Positions 8,010 through 17,077 of a DNA stretch of 64,000 nucleotides are shown in pieces (the stretch's first letter is position 1; each line of letters starts with the position of its first letter). The notes below the pieces were generated by a model. The model made no database searches. It was not told the origin of the DNA and saw only the letters and a list, made by a program, of their open reading frames with translations. The stretch covers positions 1 through 64,000 of the forward strand of contig NZ_JACJPP010000022.1 of the NCBI RefSeq assembly GCF_014696135.1, in the 5' to 3' direction. This DNA is from Nodosilinea sp. FACHB-141. Its GTDB lineage: Bacteria > Cyanobacteriota > Cyanobacteriia > Phormidesmidales > Phormidesmidaceae. The translations under genes and the position numbers were made by a program.

Positions 8010-8712
8010 CGCATTCTGGTCAAGCCCAATCTGGGCTACCCCGTCGGGCCACCTGTTACCGTCAGCATGGCGGTGCTGCAAGCAGTCATACGAGGGCTTC
8101 AGGAATACAGCCCTAGCGCTGAAATCTTTATCGTTGAAGGGGTTTGCTCTAAAGTCTCCTTCGACACCATGATGGCTAAGCTTGGTGTCCAGCAGCTTTT
8201 ATCAACAAAGGTTCAGCTGCTCAATGCCGATGAGCTAGAGCTGGTCGAATACCCTAACCGCTCTCCCAGCCCGGTGCGGTTCAAAACCATGTGGGCACCT
8301 AAGCTGCTGCAAAAGGTCGATTGCTGCCTCTCAGTTAGCGCCTTTAAGCGCACTTAGCTAGAAAGGCGCACCGCTGATTTCAGCGTCCCTGAAAAACCTC
8401 TACGGCCTCTTTCCTAGAGAGAAATACAAAGCCCGTAGCGCCAGTTCACGTGGACAGCTACATCGCCCGTCGGTGTCCCTAGTCTTGCAGGATGTTTACT
8501 ACACCCTAGAGCACTTCTTCGCGGAGGGAGTGGTGGATTGCACCGAAAAGTTCATCAGCCGTGACTGGCAGCCCGATCGCGGCGACGGTGTTCCCATTGG
8601 CCAGGTGATCTACGGTGATGACCTGCTAGCGGTAGACAGAACAGCCTGCCAAGTGGGTCAAGAAGATGTCCCCGATTACATCACTGTTCTAGAGCATCAG
8701 CGCCAGGGTTAA
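8010..8712 (+). pseudogene. DUF362-family gene, frameshifted and 5'-truncated
   Basis: Two frames together read as one DUF362-type protein. Frame one (8010-8357) begins RILVKPNLGYPVGPPVT, then GLQEYSPSAEIFIVEG, and ends in a stop at 8355. Frame two, open from ~8362 to 8712, carries GLFPREKYKARS, SRGQLHRPSV, VVDCTEKFISRDW and DDLLAVDRTACQVG. The N-terminus before LVKPN is missing: a TAA lies in frame at 8007. One frameshift near 8345-8362 and at least two stops make this a decaying gene, unless there is a sequencing error. DUF362 proteins are of unknown or ferredoxin-linked function. Confidence 0.72.
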
Positions 8713-9233
8713 CGAGAAAAAATGAAGGTGGGAGCGACATCCTCTGGGCGGTAGCCGGCGGCAATGCATTGGCTCATGGAGTCGGCCACAGCTAAGCTAG
8801 CTGCGGTAGCCACGCCTACGACGCAGTCAGAAAACCGCACGGGCAGCACGCTGCTGCGGCAGTTGTTTAGCACGGCGGTAGAGTTGGCGACCTCTAGACC
8901 CTGGTGAATGTCGCTGACGCAGGTGGCTAGCTCCTGGGGACGACGATCGCTCTGGCAGGCCACTAGAGCCTGCTCGGCATCGACTTCGGCGACACCGATG
9001 ACGTCAACGGTGCAGCTGGCCAGATCGATGGGGTATAGGGCTTGGCCACAGGCCCCAGCGGCATCCGGCCCAGCAATGCCAGCTCCGATTAGGCGGCTAG
9101 CGCAGGATTCAAAATCATTGGCGATCGCTTGAGGGGCAGAGAGAATCACCATGGAGGTTGTCAGCCCTGTGATTAGGGCAAACGGTATTGCAAGGCACTG
9201 GCGATGGGTGACAGAAGTTAGAAAGTGAACCAT
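8709..9233 (-). CDS. Exported protein with four Cys-pair repeats
   Basis: A 174-residue protein of unknown function. An N-terminal signal peptide is visible (LAIPFALITGLTTSMVILSAPQAIAN, likely cut after AIA near residue 39). The mature part has eight Cys in four units, each Cys-x(17-19)-Cys, spaced about 30-37 residues apart: CASRL to AGAC, CTVDV to LVAC, CVSDI to LNNC, CVVGV to SMSQC. The even spacing suggests four helical hairpins, each held by a disulfide, in the periplasm or thylakoid lumen. The stop overlaps the end of the DUF362 remnant by 4 bases. Confidence 0.72.
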   Translation of the reverse strand: MVHFLTSVTHRQCLAIPFALITGLTTSMVILSAPQAIANDFESCASRLIGAGIAGPDAAGACGQALYPIDLASCTVDVIGVAEVDAEQALVACQSDRRPQELATCVSDIHQGLEVANSTAVLNNCRSSVLPVRFSDCVVGVATAASLAVADSMSQCIAAGYRPEDVAPTFIFSR

Positions 9234-9449
9234 AACAGAACGTTAAAGGTTATATCGCTTGGTTAACGGGCGTAATTAGCGGTTACAGTCTGTTGGTCAA
9301 TTGATTACAGAGGATTAGTCCTCTAGATTAGCCTGGGCTCCATTGGCTTTAACCAATGCTTGCCCTCCTCAATGTTTCTGGTCGTTGAATCTTCTACAGT
9401 GAAGAGTAGCAGGAAAAACTCAATTTCGTGACGCAGAGGTTAAGGCAGT
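9234..9449 (+). promoter_or_regulatory. Divergent region upstream of dxs
   Basis: 216 bases between the divergent Cys-repeat gene and dxs. Two small perfect dyads are seen: AGAGGA/TCCTCT at 9309-9324 and CATTGG/CCAATG near 9341-9358. I see no thiamin pyrophosphate riboswitch signature, although Dxs uses that cofactor. Must contain promoters for both genes; exact elements not assigned. Confidence 0.4.
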
Positions 9450-11357
9450 ATGCACCTGAGTGACATAACTCACCCCAATCAACTCCACGGTCTATCTATT
9501 CGCCAGCTCGAAGACGTGGCCCGCCAGATTCGCGAAAAGCATCTGGAAACCGTGGCGGCCAGCGGTGGGCACTTGGGCCCTGGGCTAGGGGTAGTGGAGC
9601 TGACCCTGGCCCTATATCAAACCCTCGACCTCGATCGCGACAAAGTCACCTGGGATGTGGGCCACCAAGCCTATCCCCACAAGCTGATCACCGGCCGCTA
9701 TCACGACTTTCACACCCTGCGCCAAAAGGATGGGGTGGCGGGCTATCTCAAGCGCAGCGAGAGCAAGTTTGACCACTTTGGCGCTGGCCACGCCTCCACC
9801 AGTATTTCAGCGGCTTTGGGCATGGCTTTGGCTCGCGATCTCAGCGGCGACAACTACAAGGTGGCCGCCATTATCGGCGACGGTGCGCTCACTGGCGGTA
9901 TGGCTCTAGAGGCCATCAACCACGCCGGTCACCTGCCCCACACCAACCTGCTGGTGGTGCTCAACGACAACGAAATGTCGATCTCACCCAACGTGGGCGC
10001 AATTCCGCGCTATCTCAACAAAATGCGCCTCAGCCCGCCGGTGCAGTTTCTCACCGACAACCTTGAAGAGCAATTCAAGCACCTGCCCTTCTTAGGTGAG
10101 TCGTTGTCTCCTGAGCTCGACCGAGTCAAGGAAGGCATGAAGCGCCTGGCGGTGCCCAAGGTGGGGGCCGTGTTTGAGGAGCTGGGCTTTACCTACATGG
10201 GGCCGGTGGATGGCCACAACCTGCAAGAGCTGATCACCACCTTCAAAGAAGCTCACAAGCACACCGGTCCCGTGCTGGTGCATGTGGCGACTACCAAGGG
10301 CAAGGGCTATGCGATCGCCGAAAAAGACCAGGTCGGCTACCACGCCCAGTCACCTTTTAACCTCTCCACCGGCAAGGGTATTCCTTCGACTAAGCCCAAG
10401 CCCCCCAGCTACTCGAAGGTGTTTGCCGAAACCCTGATCAAATTAGCTGAAGACAACCCCAAAATTGTCGGCATCACCGCGGCCATGGCCACGGGCACCG
10501 GGCTAGACAAGCTCCAGCAGGCGCTGCCCAAGCAGTACATCGATGTGGGCATTGCCGAGCAGCACGCTATTACCCTGGCCGCTGGCTTGGCTTGCGAAGG
10601 CATGCGCCCCGTCGCTGCCATCTATTCCACCTTCTTGCAGCGCGGCTTTGACCAGATTGTCCACGACGTGTGCATTCAAAAGCTGCCGGTGTTCTTCTGC
10701 CTTGACCGGGCGGGCATCGTCGGGGCCGATGGGCCAACCCACCAGGGGCTCTACGACATCGCCTACCTGCGCTGCATTCCCAATATCGTGCTGATGGCCC
10801 CCAAGGACGAGGCCGAGATGCAGCGGATGATGGTAACTGGGATTGACTACAAAGCGGGTGCGATCGCCATGCGCTACCCCCGAGGTAGCGGCTACGGTGC
10901 CCCGCTAATGGAAGAGGGCTGGGAGCCTCTGCCCATTGGTGAAGCGGAAGTGCTGCGCCAGGGCGACGACGTGCTGCTGTTGGGCTATGGCTCGATGGTT
11001 TACCCCGCCATGCAAACCGCCGAAATTCTCAGTGAGCACGGCATTGAGGCCACTGTGGTCAACGCCCGCTTCGCCAAACCCCTCGACGAGGCGCTGATTT
11101 TGCCCCTGGCTCGGGAAATCGGCAAGGTGGTCACCTTCGAAGAGGGCTGCCTAATGGGCGGCTTTGGCTCCGCCGTGGTGGAATCGATCATGGATGCTCA
11201 GGTGCAGGCTTCAGTGCTGCGTATCGGTGTGCCCGATGTGCTGGTGGATCATGCCTCCCCCGACCAGTCGAAGGCCTCTCTGGGCCTAACTCCGCCCCAG
11301 ATGGCTGAGCGCATTCTCGCCACCTACCAGGTCGAAAAACCCGCTCTGGTTCGATAA
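9450..11357 (+). CDS. dxs: 1-deoxy-D-xylulose-5-phosphate synthase
   Basis: A 635-residue transketolase-type enzyme. It condenses pyruvate and glyceraldehyde 3-phosphate in the first step of the MEP isoprenoid pathway, feeding carotenoids, phytol and quinones. Thiamin diphosphate site: GDGALTGG near residue 150, with [10 protein letters not shown] ~28 residues later. The pyrimidine-binding middle domain starts near 320 ([10 protein letters not shown]), with the catalytic Glu in [10 protein letters not shown] near 370. The transketolase C-terminal domain follows. Length is typical. Single-gene unit with a strong terminator after it. Confidence 0.97.
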   Translation: MHLSDITHPNQLHGLSIRQLEDVARQIREKHLETVAASGGHLGPGLGVVELTLALYQTLDLDRDKVTWDVGHQAYPHKLITGRYHDFHTLRQKDGVAGYLKRSESKFDHFGAGHASTSISAALGMALARDLSGDNYKVAAIIGDGALTGGMALEAINHAGHLPHTNLLVVLNDNEMSISPNVGAIPRYLNKMRLSPPVQFLTDNLEEQFKHLPFLGESLSPELDRVKEGMKRLAVPKVGAVFEELGFTYMGPVDGHNLQELITTFKEAHKHTGPVLVHVATTKGKGYAIAEKDQVGYHAQSPFNLSTGKGIPSTKPKPPSYSKVFAETLIKLAEDNPKIVGITAAMATGTGLDKLQQALPKQYIDVGIAEQHAITLAAGLACEGMRPVAAIYSTFLQRGFDQIVHDVCIQKLPVFFCLDRAGIVGADGPTHQGLYDIAYLRCIPNIVLMAPKDEAEMQRMMVTGIDYKAGAIAMRYPRGSGYGAPLMEEGWEPLPIGEAEVLRQGDDVLLLGYGSMVYPAMQTAEILSEHGIEATVVNARFAKPLDEALILPLAREIGKVVTFEEGCLMGGFGSAVVESIMDAQVQASVLRIGVPDVLVDHASPDQSKASLGLTPPQMAERILATYQVEKPALVR

Positions 11358-11364
11358 CCTGCAC

Positions 11365-11411
11365 AACAAAGTCCCCCAATGAGTTACTCACTGGGGGACT
11401 TTGTTTTTTGC
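11365..11411 (+). terminator. Intrinsic terminator of dxs
   Basis: A 14-bp perfect stem (11365-11378 with 11392-11405) is followed by a run of T. The loop bases (TGAGTTACTCA) are themselves self-complementary. It also lies at the end of the convergent exbD-like gene and has A-rich sequence on the other side, so it may serve both. Confidence 0.85.
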
Positions 11412-11418
11412 TGATTTA

Positions 11419-11829
11419 TTATTCAATCGCTAGAGAAACCTGGGCACCGCCCACGGCTCGCATTGGCCCGAGCACTTCGACAATTTGCTGATAGCTCAGC
11501 TGATAATCGGCTTTTAAGACAATTACGCCCTTCGGATCTTCAGCGAGATACTGCTGAATTTGCTGAGCCATCGTGGCTGAATCAACGGGCTGCCCTGCCA
11601 AGTAAAGCTGCTCTTGTTGATCTAGCTCAACGATCAGCGGGTCTGGCTGGCCAACAGCACTACCGCCCGATTCGGTCGAGGGCAGCTGAACATCGACTGC
11701 CTGCTGATTAAACTCAGCCGTCATTGAAATGATGATGAAAAACACCAGGATCGTCATTAAGACGTCCATCATAGGCACGAGGTTGATCTCGGGCAAATCA
11801 CGCTTGTCAGATTGAGCCTTAAATCGCAT
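11419..11829 (-). CDS. ExbD/TolR-family biopolymer transport protein
   Basis: A 136-residue protein with the ExbD layout. A short cytoplasmic N-terminus leads to one transmembrane helix containing the proton-path Asp (INLVPMMDVLMTILVFFIIIS), then a periplasmic domain ending PMRAVGGAQVSLAIE. ExbD works with ExbB to couple the proton gradient to TonB-dependent uptake or cell-envelope work. No ExbB gene is adjacent: the next gene on this strand is a VOC protein. The partner must be encoded elsewhere, or this ExbD has another role. Confidence 0.88.
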   Translation of the reverse strand: MRFKAQSDKRDLPEINLVPMMDVLMTILVFFIIISMTAEFNQQAVDVQLPSTESGGSAVGQPDPLIVELDQQEQLYLAGQPVDSATMAQQIQQYLAEDPKGVIVLKADYQLSYQQIVEVLGPMRAVGGAQVSLAIE

Positions 11830-12072
11830 GGAATGTCCTTCAGGCGTTACTAGAAGAGTAGATGAGTCAAGCGAACTCCAATCCTGACCGCTTAATCATA
11901 GCAACCCTTTAGCTGACTCAAGAACTCGTCTATTCACGCTTGGCCAGCGACTGGAATGTCAGAGAGTAGTTATGCGATCGCACTTTTTAACCGCCTCATC
12001 ATGGGGAAACTGGACAAAACGAAGGTAGCGATACCAACCGCCTGGCAGGTCGTCCTTTGATAGTTCCGTGCT

Positions 12073-12537
12073 CTAAGCCTCAACTGGGTTGCAGCGAATT
12101 TCTACCATAAAGCCGTCGGGGTCGTAAAAGTAGACGCCGCGCCCGGTGGGTCGGGTGACGGGGCCGTGGGCGATCGCAACCCCATTCGCCTCCAGTACTG
12201 CCAAGGCCTGATCGAACTGCGCGGGGTCAATGTCAAAGGCCAGGTGGTAAGCGCGGGTAAAGGATTTTTCGGGATCAGGATCGGGTGGTTCCAGATCGGG
12301 AGCACCAAATAAATCGAGAATCAGGCCGTCGGGGGTAACAAAGTTAGCGACCTTGCCCGTGGCTACCAGTTCTTTAAGCGTGTCATCTACCTCATCTCCG
12401 GTTAACTCCTTGAGGCCTAGCAATCCGCCATAGAAGCGCCGTGAGGCAGCCATATCCTTCACGTTCAACGCCAGGTGGTGGATGCGGCGCAGTTGACCGG
12501 GTAGCAGAGCGGTTAACGTTGCAGGGCTGGTGCTCAT
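12073..12537 (-). CDS. VOC-superfamily (glyoxalase/dioxygenase-like) protein
   Basis: A 154-residue protein with one vicinal-oxygen-chelate domain made of two beta-alpha-beta-beta-beta modules. Metal-ligand positions are visible as HHLALNV near the start, YHLAFDID in the middle and FMVEIRCNP at the end. Such proteins include glyoxalase I, ring-cleaving dioxygenases and fosfomycin-resistance enzymes; the substrate is not readable here. Divergent from the pseudouridine synthase, with 27 bases between the starts. Confidence 0.85.
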   Translation of the reverse strand: MSTSPATLTALLPGQLRRIHHLALNVKDMAASRRFYGGLLGLKELTGDEVDDTLKELVATGKVANFVTPDGLILDLFGAPDLEPPDPDPEKSFTRAYHLAFDIDPAQFDQALAVLEANGVAIAHGPVTRPTGRGVYFYDPDGFMVEIRCNPVEA

Positions 12538-12564
12538 AGAACGCGTCCGAGAAAAGAGCGAATT

Positions 12565-13542
12565 ATGATGGATTATAGAACTCCTACTGCGCTCAGTCCC
12601 TTAGCCATCGCCGATCAAACCCTCGAACTCACCGTCACTGTCCCCGACCCCGACCGGCTCGATCGCTGGCTGACCGCCAACGTGGACGAACTTTCCCGTA
12701 ACCGCGTTCAAAAGCTGATCGATTGTCAGTATGTGCAGCTCAACGGCCAGCTCTGCACTAATAAAAAAGAGGCAGTGCAGGTGGGCGATCGCATTCGTCT
12801 CACCATTCCTGCACCCAGCCCGCTGGAACTCATCGCTGAGGCCATTTCCCTCGATGTTCTTTACGAAGACGAGCATTTAATCATTCTCAATAAGCCCGCT
12901 GGACTGGTGGTGCATCCTGCCCCTGGCAACATGAGCGGCACCCTGGTCAACGCCATACTGGCCCACTGCGGCGACCAGCTGTTGGGCATTGGCGGCGTGC
13001 AGCGCCCCGGCATTGTGCACCGGCTCGACAAAAACACAACTGGGGCGATTGTGGTGGCCAAAACCGACCTGGCCCACAGTGACCTGCAAGCCCAGATGAA
13101 GGCCAAAACCGCCCGCCGCGAATACCTGGGCTTAGTCTACGGTGCGCCCAAAACCACCTCCGGCACGATTGATGCGCCCCTGGGCCGTCACCCCATCGAT
13201 CGCAAAAAGCATGCCGTCGTTCCCTTAGAGAAAGGCCGCACCGCCGTTACCCACTGGCAGGTGGAAGAACGCTTGGGCAACTTCTCGCTGCTGCGCTTTC
13301 GCTTAGAAACCGGGCGCACCCACCAGATTCGCGTCCACAGTACTCACATGGGCCATCCCATCGTTGGTGACCCTACCTACGGTACTGGGCGCGATGTGGG
13401 GGTGAAGCTGCCCGGTCAGGCGCTCCATGCCGAGCGGCTAGAGCTGCGCCATCCAATGACGGGGGAGACAGTAGTGGCGATCGCCCCCCTACCTGAGCAC
13501 TTTCTCAAGTTGTTGACCGTGCTCAGGAGCCGGTCGGTTTAG
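12565..13542 (+). CDS. RluA-family 23S rRNA pseudouridine synthase (RluD-like)
   Basis: A 325-residue enzyme. An N-terminal S4 RNA-binding domain (RLDRWLTANVDELSRNRVQKLI, residues ~30-85) is followed by a catalytic RluA domain with the active-site Asp in HRLDKNTTG near residue 155, and the later GRTHQIRVH motif. By architecture it is RluD-like, acting on large-subunit rRNA, but the modified positions cannot be fixed from sequence. Monocistronic here; it starts only 27 bases from the divergent VOC gene. Confidence 0.92.
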   Translation: MMDYRTPTALSPLAIADQTLELTVTVPDPDRLDRWLTANVDELSRNRVQKLIDCQYVQLNGQLCTNKKEAVQVGDRIRLTIPAPSPLELIAEAISLDVLYEDEHLIILNKPAGLVVHPAPGNMSGTLVNAILAHCGDQLLGIGGVQRPGIVHRLDKNTTGAIVVAKTDLAHSDLQAQMKAKTARREYLGLVYGAPKTTSGTIDAPLGRHPIDRKKHAVVPLEKGRTAVTHWQVEERLGNFSLLRFRLETGRTHQIRVHSTHMGHPIVGDPTYGTGRDVGVKLPGQALHAERLELRHPMTGETVVAIAPLPEHFLKLLTVLRSRSV

Positions 13543-13777
13543 CCAGACAATGGCCTGGGGCGATGGGGTTGAGTGGATCGGCGCTAGCGGCAATTACAGA
13601 ATGTTTTATGGGCAACGATGTTGCATTGGTCACAATGGAGTTAAGTGTTGATTAAGCGAGCCCGGCAAGCGGCTTACGGTGGGCAGACTAAACCATAATC
13701 GAGTCGGTCTAGGGCATCCAAACGGCGATCGCAGCCGTACTGCTACCAAGTTCTGACCTTTGTCCTTCCCAGTTGTG

Positions 13778-14719
13778 ATGGCTATGCGTCCTCCTCTGTC
13801 TCAGCTGCCACGGCCCTTGGGCCATACTTCAGAACAAAACAGACTAGGCCATTCAGACCGGTTGCTCACCTTTGCGATCGGGTTTTTAGCCACCACCTGG
13901 TTAGGAACGGCTACAGTCAACTCTCTTTGGGCTGCACCAGAACTGCCCTCCATTACCCAAGACCTTAGGGGCAAACAAGACGCTTCGACTCCTAGTCTGC
14001 CGCCCTTACCGACGCCTCTTCCCGACCCCATTATCCCAGACGTAACGGGCATCATTGGCCTTACCCCAGCCGCCAACGACGACATCGGGGTCGGACACCT
14101 GCGTCCCGTCAACCTGTCAACCGATACTACGGAGGGCCTCTCGGGCGCTAGCTGGCTTCGAGATGTAGCCCTACCCATTTACCCCAGTCCAGACAGTGCC
14201 CACTGGGGATGGCTGATCAACGGCTGGCTTGTGCCCAACGGCGGGACCCCTCTAGCCATTGGCCGCGATGCTGCTTTTTCTATGGTGCAAACTGAGCAGC
14301 AGGTTTACACCTTTCCAGTTTTAGAAATTCGCTCCGATGGTTGGTTTCGTTTCCAATACACTCCTGCCGGAGCCGCCTGGGCCCACATCTCTCACCTGGA
14401 GCTAGGTACCGTGCCTCTCACTGTTGAAACTTGGGAGTCATCTATGCAAGATGCCTCTCGGATTGAGTTCCGGCGACCGGGTCTGGCTCAACCTATGCGA
14501 TTGGCACCCAGCGGTACCGCCCCGCTCCAGGCCCTGGTAGGCTCTAACAGCATCATTCAACCTCTCGATCTCGAAGGCGACTGGCTGCGGGTGCGGGTTA
14601 CTCAACCGGCCCAAGGGTGTACCGCCCTGCCTGGCTCTAGCATCTCAGAGGGCTGGGTCCGCTGGCGCAGCGACGCCAAGATTCCTCTGATTTGGTTTTC
14701 ATCGACCGACTGCCAATAG
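13778..14719 (+). CDS. Exported protein of unknown function
   Basis: A ~313-residue protein. A long polar N-terminus precedes a hydrophobic stretch (FAIGFLATTWLGTATVNSLWAAP near residues 35-55) that fits a signal peptide or anchor. A Pro-rich linker follows (LPPLPTPLPDPIIP), then a ~200-residue Trp-rich beta-type region with repeated short units such as GWFRFQYTPAGAAWAHI and DWLRVRVTQP, which recall SH3-like folds without proof. ATG 13778 was chosen; a TTG at 13760 would add six residues. Two Cys near the C-terminus may pair. I do not recognise a function. Confidence 0.65.
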   Translation: MAMRPPLSQLPRPLGHTSEQNRLGHSDRLLTFAIGFLATTWLGTATVNSLWAAPELPSITQDLRGKQDASTPSLPPLPTPLPDPIIPDVTGIIGLTPAANDDIGVGHLRPVNLSTDTTEGLSGASWLRDVALPIYPSPDSAHWGWLINGWLVPNGGTPLAIGRDAAFSMVQTEQQVYTFPVLEIRSDGWFRFQYTPAGAAWAHISHLELGTVPLTVETWESSMQDASRIEFRRPGLAQPMRLAPSGTAPLQALVGSNSIIQPLDLEGDWLRVRVTQPAQGCTALPGSSISEGWVRWRSDAKIPLIWFSSTDCQ

Positions 14720-14753
14720 AGACAAGAATTGTCCTCGTGGCCAGCTGTGTCGG

Positions 14754-15281
14754 TTAGTCTGGCAGGCGTTCTAGCAATCTTTGCAAACGAATTTTGGCCA
14801 TCACGTAGAGCGGAAATTGGTAATGCTCGGCGATCAACCAGCCCACCATGGCGCCGTGGGCGGCTAACGTACCGATCGCCCAAACCAAAGACCAGTTCAC
14901 TCCCGTAGCTTCTAGGGGTGGGAACACGTAGCCCCCCAAGGCAACTAGACCGGCTGGGAGAATGACCAGGGTCAACCCTACTAGCCAGAGAATTAGAGTG
15001 AGGTCTCTCCGGCTTTGGTAAAGCGGTTGCCAACGCCAACCCTGCCAGCGCCAGCCCATGGGCTGTACGCTGTCTACCACATGCACCGTTTGCTGGTCGA
15101 GGTTGACTTCAAAAATATGGCGGCAAAAGCTACAGGCGTAGGTATCCATCAATGTCATTGATTGAATTTGCCCATGGCGGCAGACTGGGCACTCGTAGGC
15201 GTCCCCTTCAAGCCCCAGCGATCGCGGTGCCCCTCTTTTACCAAAAGATGTCTGACTACCGCCCATGGGTAACTCCCCCAA
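14754..15281 (-). CDS. Zinc-ribbon membrane protein of unknown function
   Basis: A 175-residue protein. The N-terminal ~35-60 region holds two CxxC knuckles (CPVC and CSFC, 19 residues apart) typical of a zinc ribbon, then a Trp-rich segment (GWRWQGWRWQP). Two hydrophobic helices follow (LILWLVGLTLVILPAGLVAL and LVWAIGTLAAHGAMVGWLI). Family resemblance is to a cyanobacterial membrane protein of unknown role. Convergent with the exported protein at 13778, 34 bases apart. Confidence 0.7.
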   Translation of the reverse strand: MGELPMGGSQTSFGKRGAPRSLGLEGDAYECPVCRHGQIQSMTLMDTYACSFCRHIFEVNLDQQTVHVVDSVQPMGWRWQGWRWQPLYQSRRDLTLILWLVGLTLVILPAGLVALGGYVFPPLEATGVNWSLVWAIGTLAAHGAMVGWLIAEHYQFPLYVMAKIRLQRLLERLPD

Positions 15282-15457
15282 GCTGACTGACTGACCGCTA
15301 AGGTATCAAGCGCCACTGATTGATTGGACTAGCGCTATCTGCTCCTAGCCACCTAGCTAACCCCTTCTGTATATCAATCTTAAGTTGGGTGAGCCGCTAA
15401 ACTTAAGCAAAACTTTGCTTTGCCAGCGTTACAGCTATGGTTGGGAGTGCCAAACCG

Positions 15458-16309
15458 CTAAAGAGCACTCACCATGGGAGCCCCAACAGTACGAGTGTAG
15501 TCCTTACCGTCATAGGTCAGCACTACCATGGGCTCTTGCCCAGACATGTCCACTGATTTAAGTCTGATGCGACCACCAGCTAGCATGTCGCCCTGGGCAA
15601 CACGACGGCTGACGGTGCTACCAGGCTCGGTGATAATCACGCTAATGCCGCTGCCTACTTGAACTACGCCGCTCACCACCACTTGGTCGACCAGATTTTG
15701 AAAGGCCGGGCTGCCGGTGGGTGCAACAGCAAGGTCTGTGGGAGTAGGCGGCACGCTACCGGGTAGGAAGGGGGCCGGTAGGTTAGGCAGGGCCACAGAC
15801 TGGGTCACTTGGGGCAGAGGGGGCAAACTCTGGGTTGCCGACACTGGCACCGTCGGTAGCGCCTGACCTCTGGCCACAGCAGGGGCTGGCGTCAACACGG
15901 CTGCGGCCGGTCTGGAACGCGATACTTTCGGGCCTGGCAACACTACTGAGGCAAACGGATCAGAACGACCAGCCGCGATCGCTTCTACGCGAGCCTGAGG
16001 AGAGGTAGAGCGCAGCAGGCTCGGGTCGGCCAGCCTCAGCGGTGGCGATGCCGCATGGAAAGGTTTTGATTGAAAGGGAGTAGCCGCTTCCCCAGTAGCG
16101 GGGGTCAGAGCGCTATCGGCGGCTTGGTCGGAAACCGGAGCGACCTCGGTGACCTCATTGGTGCGGGAGTCGGCTGTGGTGAGTTTTATGGTAGCCCCAG
16201 CCGCGATCGCCAGCAGCAAGCCCCCTGCGATCGCAGAGTACAGCTTCCGGTTGGCTAGGCTTTTTAGCTTGGGCTCTCTAGCTTGCCTTGGCTTGGCAGA
16301 GTAGGTCAT
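15458..16309 (-). CDS. Membrane-anchored Pro-rich protein of unknown function
   Basis: A 283-residue protein. A basic N-terminus leads to one transmembrane helix (LYSAIAGGLLLAIAAGATIKL, near residues 23-43). A long Pro/Ala/Val-rich linker follows, including a GRSDPFASV element, then a compact C-terminal domain of ~75 residues (QVVVSGVVQVGSGISVIITE to VVLTYDGKDYTRTVG). The DPF element and small beta C-domain recall pilus-assembly PilP-type proteins, but the likeness is too weak to name it. ATG 16309 (MTYSAKPRQ) is preferred to a longer frame reaching 16390. Confidence 0.62.
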   Translation of the reverse strand: MTYSAKPRQAREPKLKSLANRKLYSAIAGGLLLAIAAGATIKLTTADSRTNEVTEVAPVSDQAADSALTPATGEAATPFQSKPFHAASPPLRLADPSLLRSTSPQARVEAIAAGRSDPFASVVLPGPKVSRSRPAAAVLTPAPAVARGQALPTVPVSATQSLPPLPQVTQSVALPNLPAPFLPGSVPPTPTDLAVAPTGSPAFQNLVDQVVVSGVVQVGSGISVIITEPGSTVSRRVAQGDMLAGGRIRLKSVDMSGQEPMVVLTYDGKDYTRTVGAPMVSAL

Positions 16310-16484
16310 CACGGCATCTCCCCACAAAATCCCCCTAACCATAGCGAATTTCTCAGAAAGTGGCGCATTTCCGCTAGGGATTGGGGGCAATTTGCGGAGC
16401 GTAAAGCCTACGGCATCCCAGAAACGGGAGCCGGCTCGGAACGAGCATCCCGGCGAAAATCGCAGGGCAACAGCGCCATTTGTG

Positions 16485-16787
16485 TTAGACGAGAGACTCT
16501 ACAGCCCCGCTAGGGGTGCTCTGGCGCCGCTGGTGCTTAGCCTGCAGCTGCAATAGCAAAGCCTCGGCCTCGGCCTGCAAGTGCAGCAGCTCCACCTGCT
16601 GATTGGGGTGGTAGGGAGCCTGGCGCACTTCAATCCAGCAAATTTTATCGTTGGCAGCGGGGGCTGTTTCACGGGCAACTGGGGCTACAGCTCCTAGAGC
16701 TTCCTGGGGGGCTGCCGCTGGTTCTAGGTCTGCTCCATTGGATAGAGCCGTTGCCTGAACGTTAGCGCGGTCTACGGAGGCGTTCAT
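16485..16787 (-). CDS. Small conserved cyanobacterial protein of unknown function
   Basis: A 100-residue protein. The first half is Ala-rich and low in complexity. The second half holds a conserved-looking core, ICWIEVRQAPYHPNQQVELL, followed by an amphipathic helix of Ala, Leu, Glu and Gln (LQAEAEALLLQLQAKHQRRQ) that may form a coiled coil. No catalytic motif, signal or membrane segment. Function unknown. Confidence 0.6.
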   Translation of the reverse strand: MNASVDRANVQATALSNGADLEPAAAPQEALGAVAPVARETAPAANDKICWIEVRQAPYHPNQQVELLHLQAEAEALLLQLQAKHQRRQSTPSGAVESLV

Positions 16788-17077
16788 GGGCGAAGTTGGG
16801 TAGAGAATTGTACTCAGTCAGAAAGTTAAGACATTTTAACCATCCTGTCCAGCAACCAATCTTAAACCAGGCGATCGCAAACCGCAGCGTCGACTTAGGG
16901 CAGTTCGTGAACTGGAAATCCTCCTCGGAATACAAATCTCAGCTCCATTGGTACTAAAAACACCGCTCTTGAGCGGTTGGGGTCAAGGCTCACGGTAAAC
17001 TAGAAAACAAAGGCTGAGCCTTGGGCTAGGTCTCACTCCCTAGGTCTTTAGCCTTCTATCCCTATCGTCAACCTACC
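16788..17077 (+). other. Intergenic leader of thrC
   Basis: 290 bases between divergent genes, with no gene seen. It contains a hairpin ACCGCTC-TTG-AGCGGT near 16961-16977 and a 9-bp perfect inverted repeat (16984-16992 with 17015-17023, 22-base loop) ahead of thrC. These could shape the thrC leader RNA, but no leader peptide rich in Thr or Ile codons is seen. Confidence 0.4.

Noticed and set aside
9234-9449. Possible thiamin pyrophosphate riboswitch before dxs
   Set aside because: The conserved CUGAGA-type core and helix layout were not seen; only two simple dyads are present.
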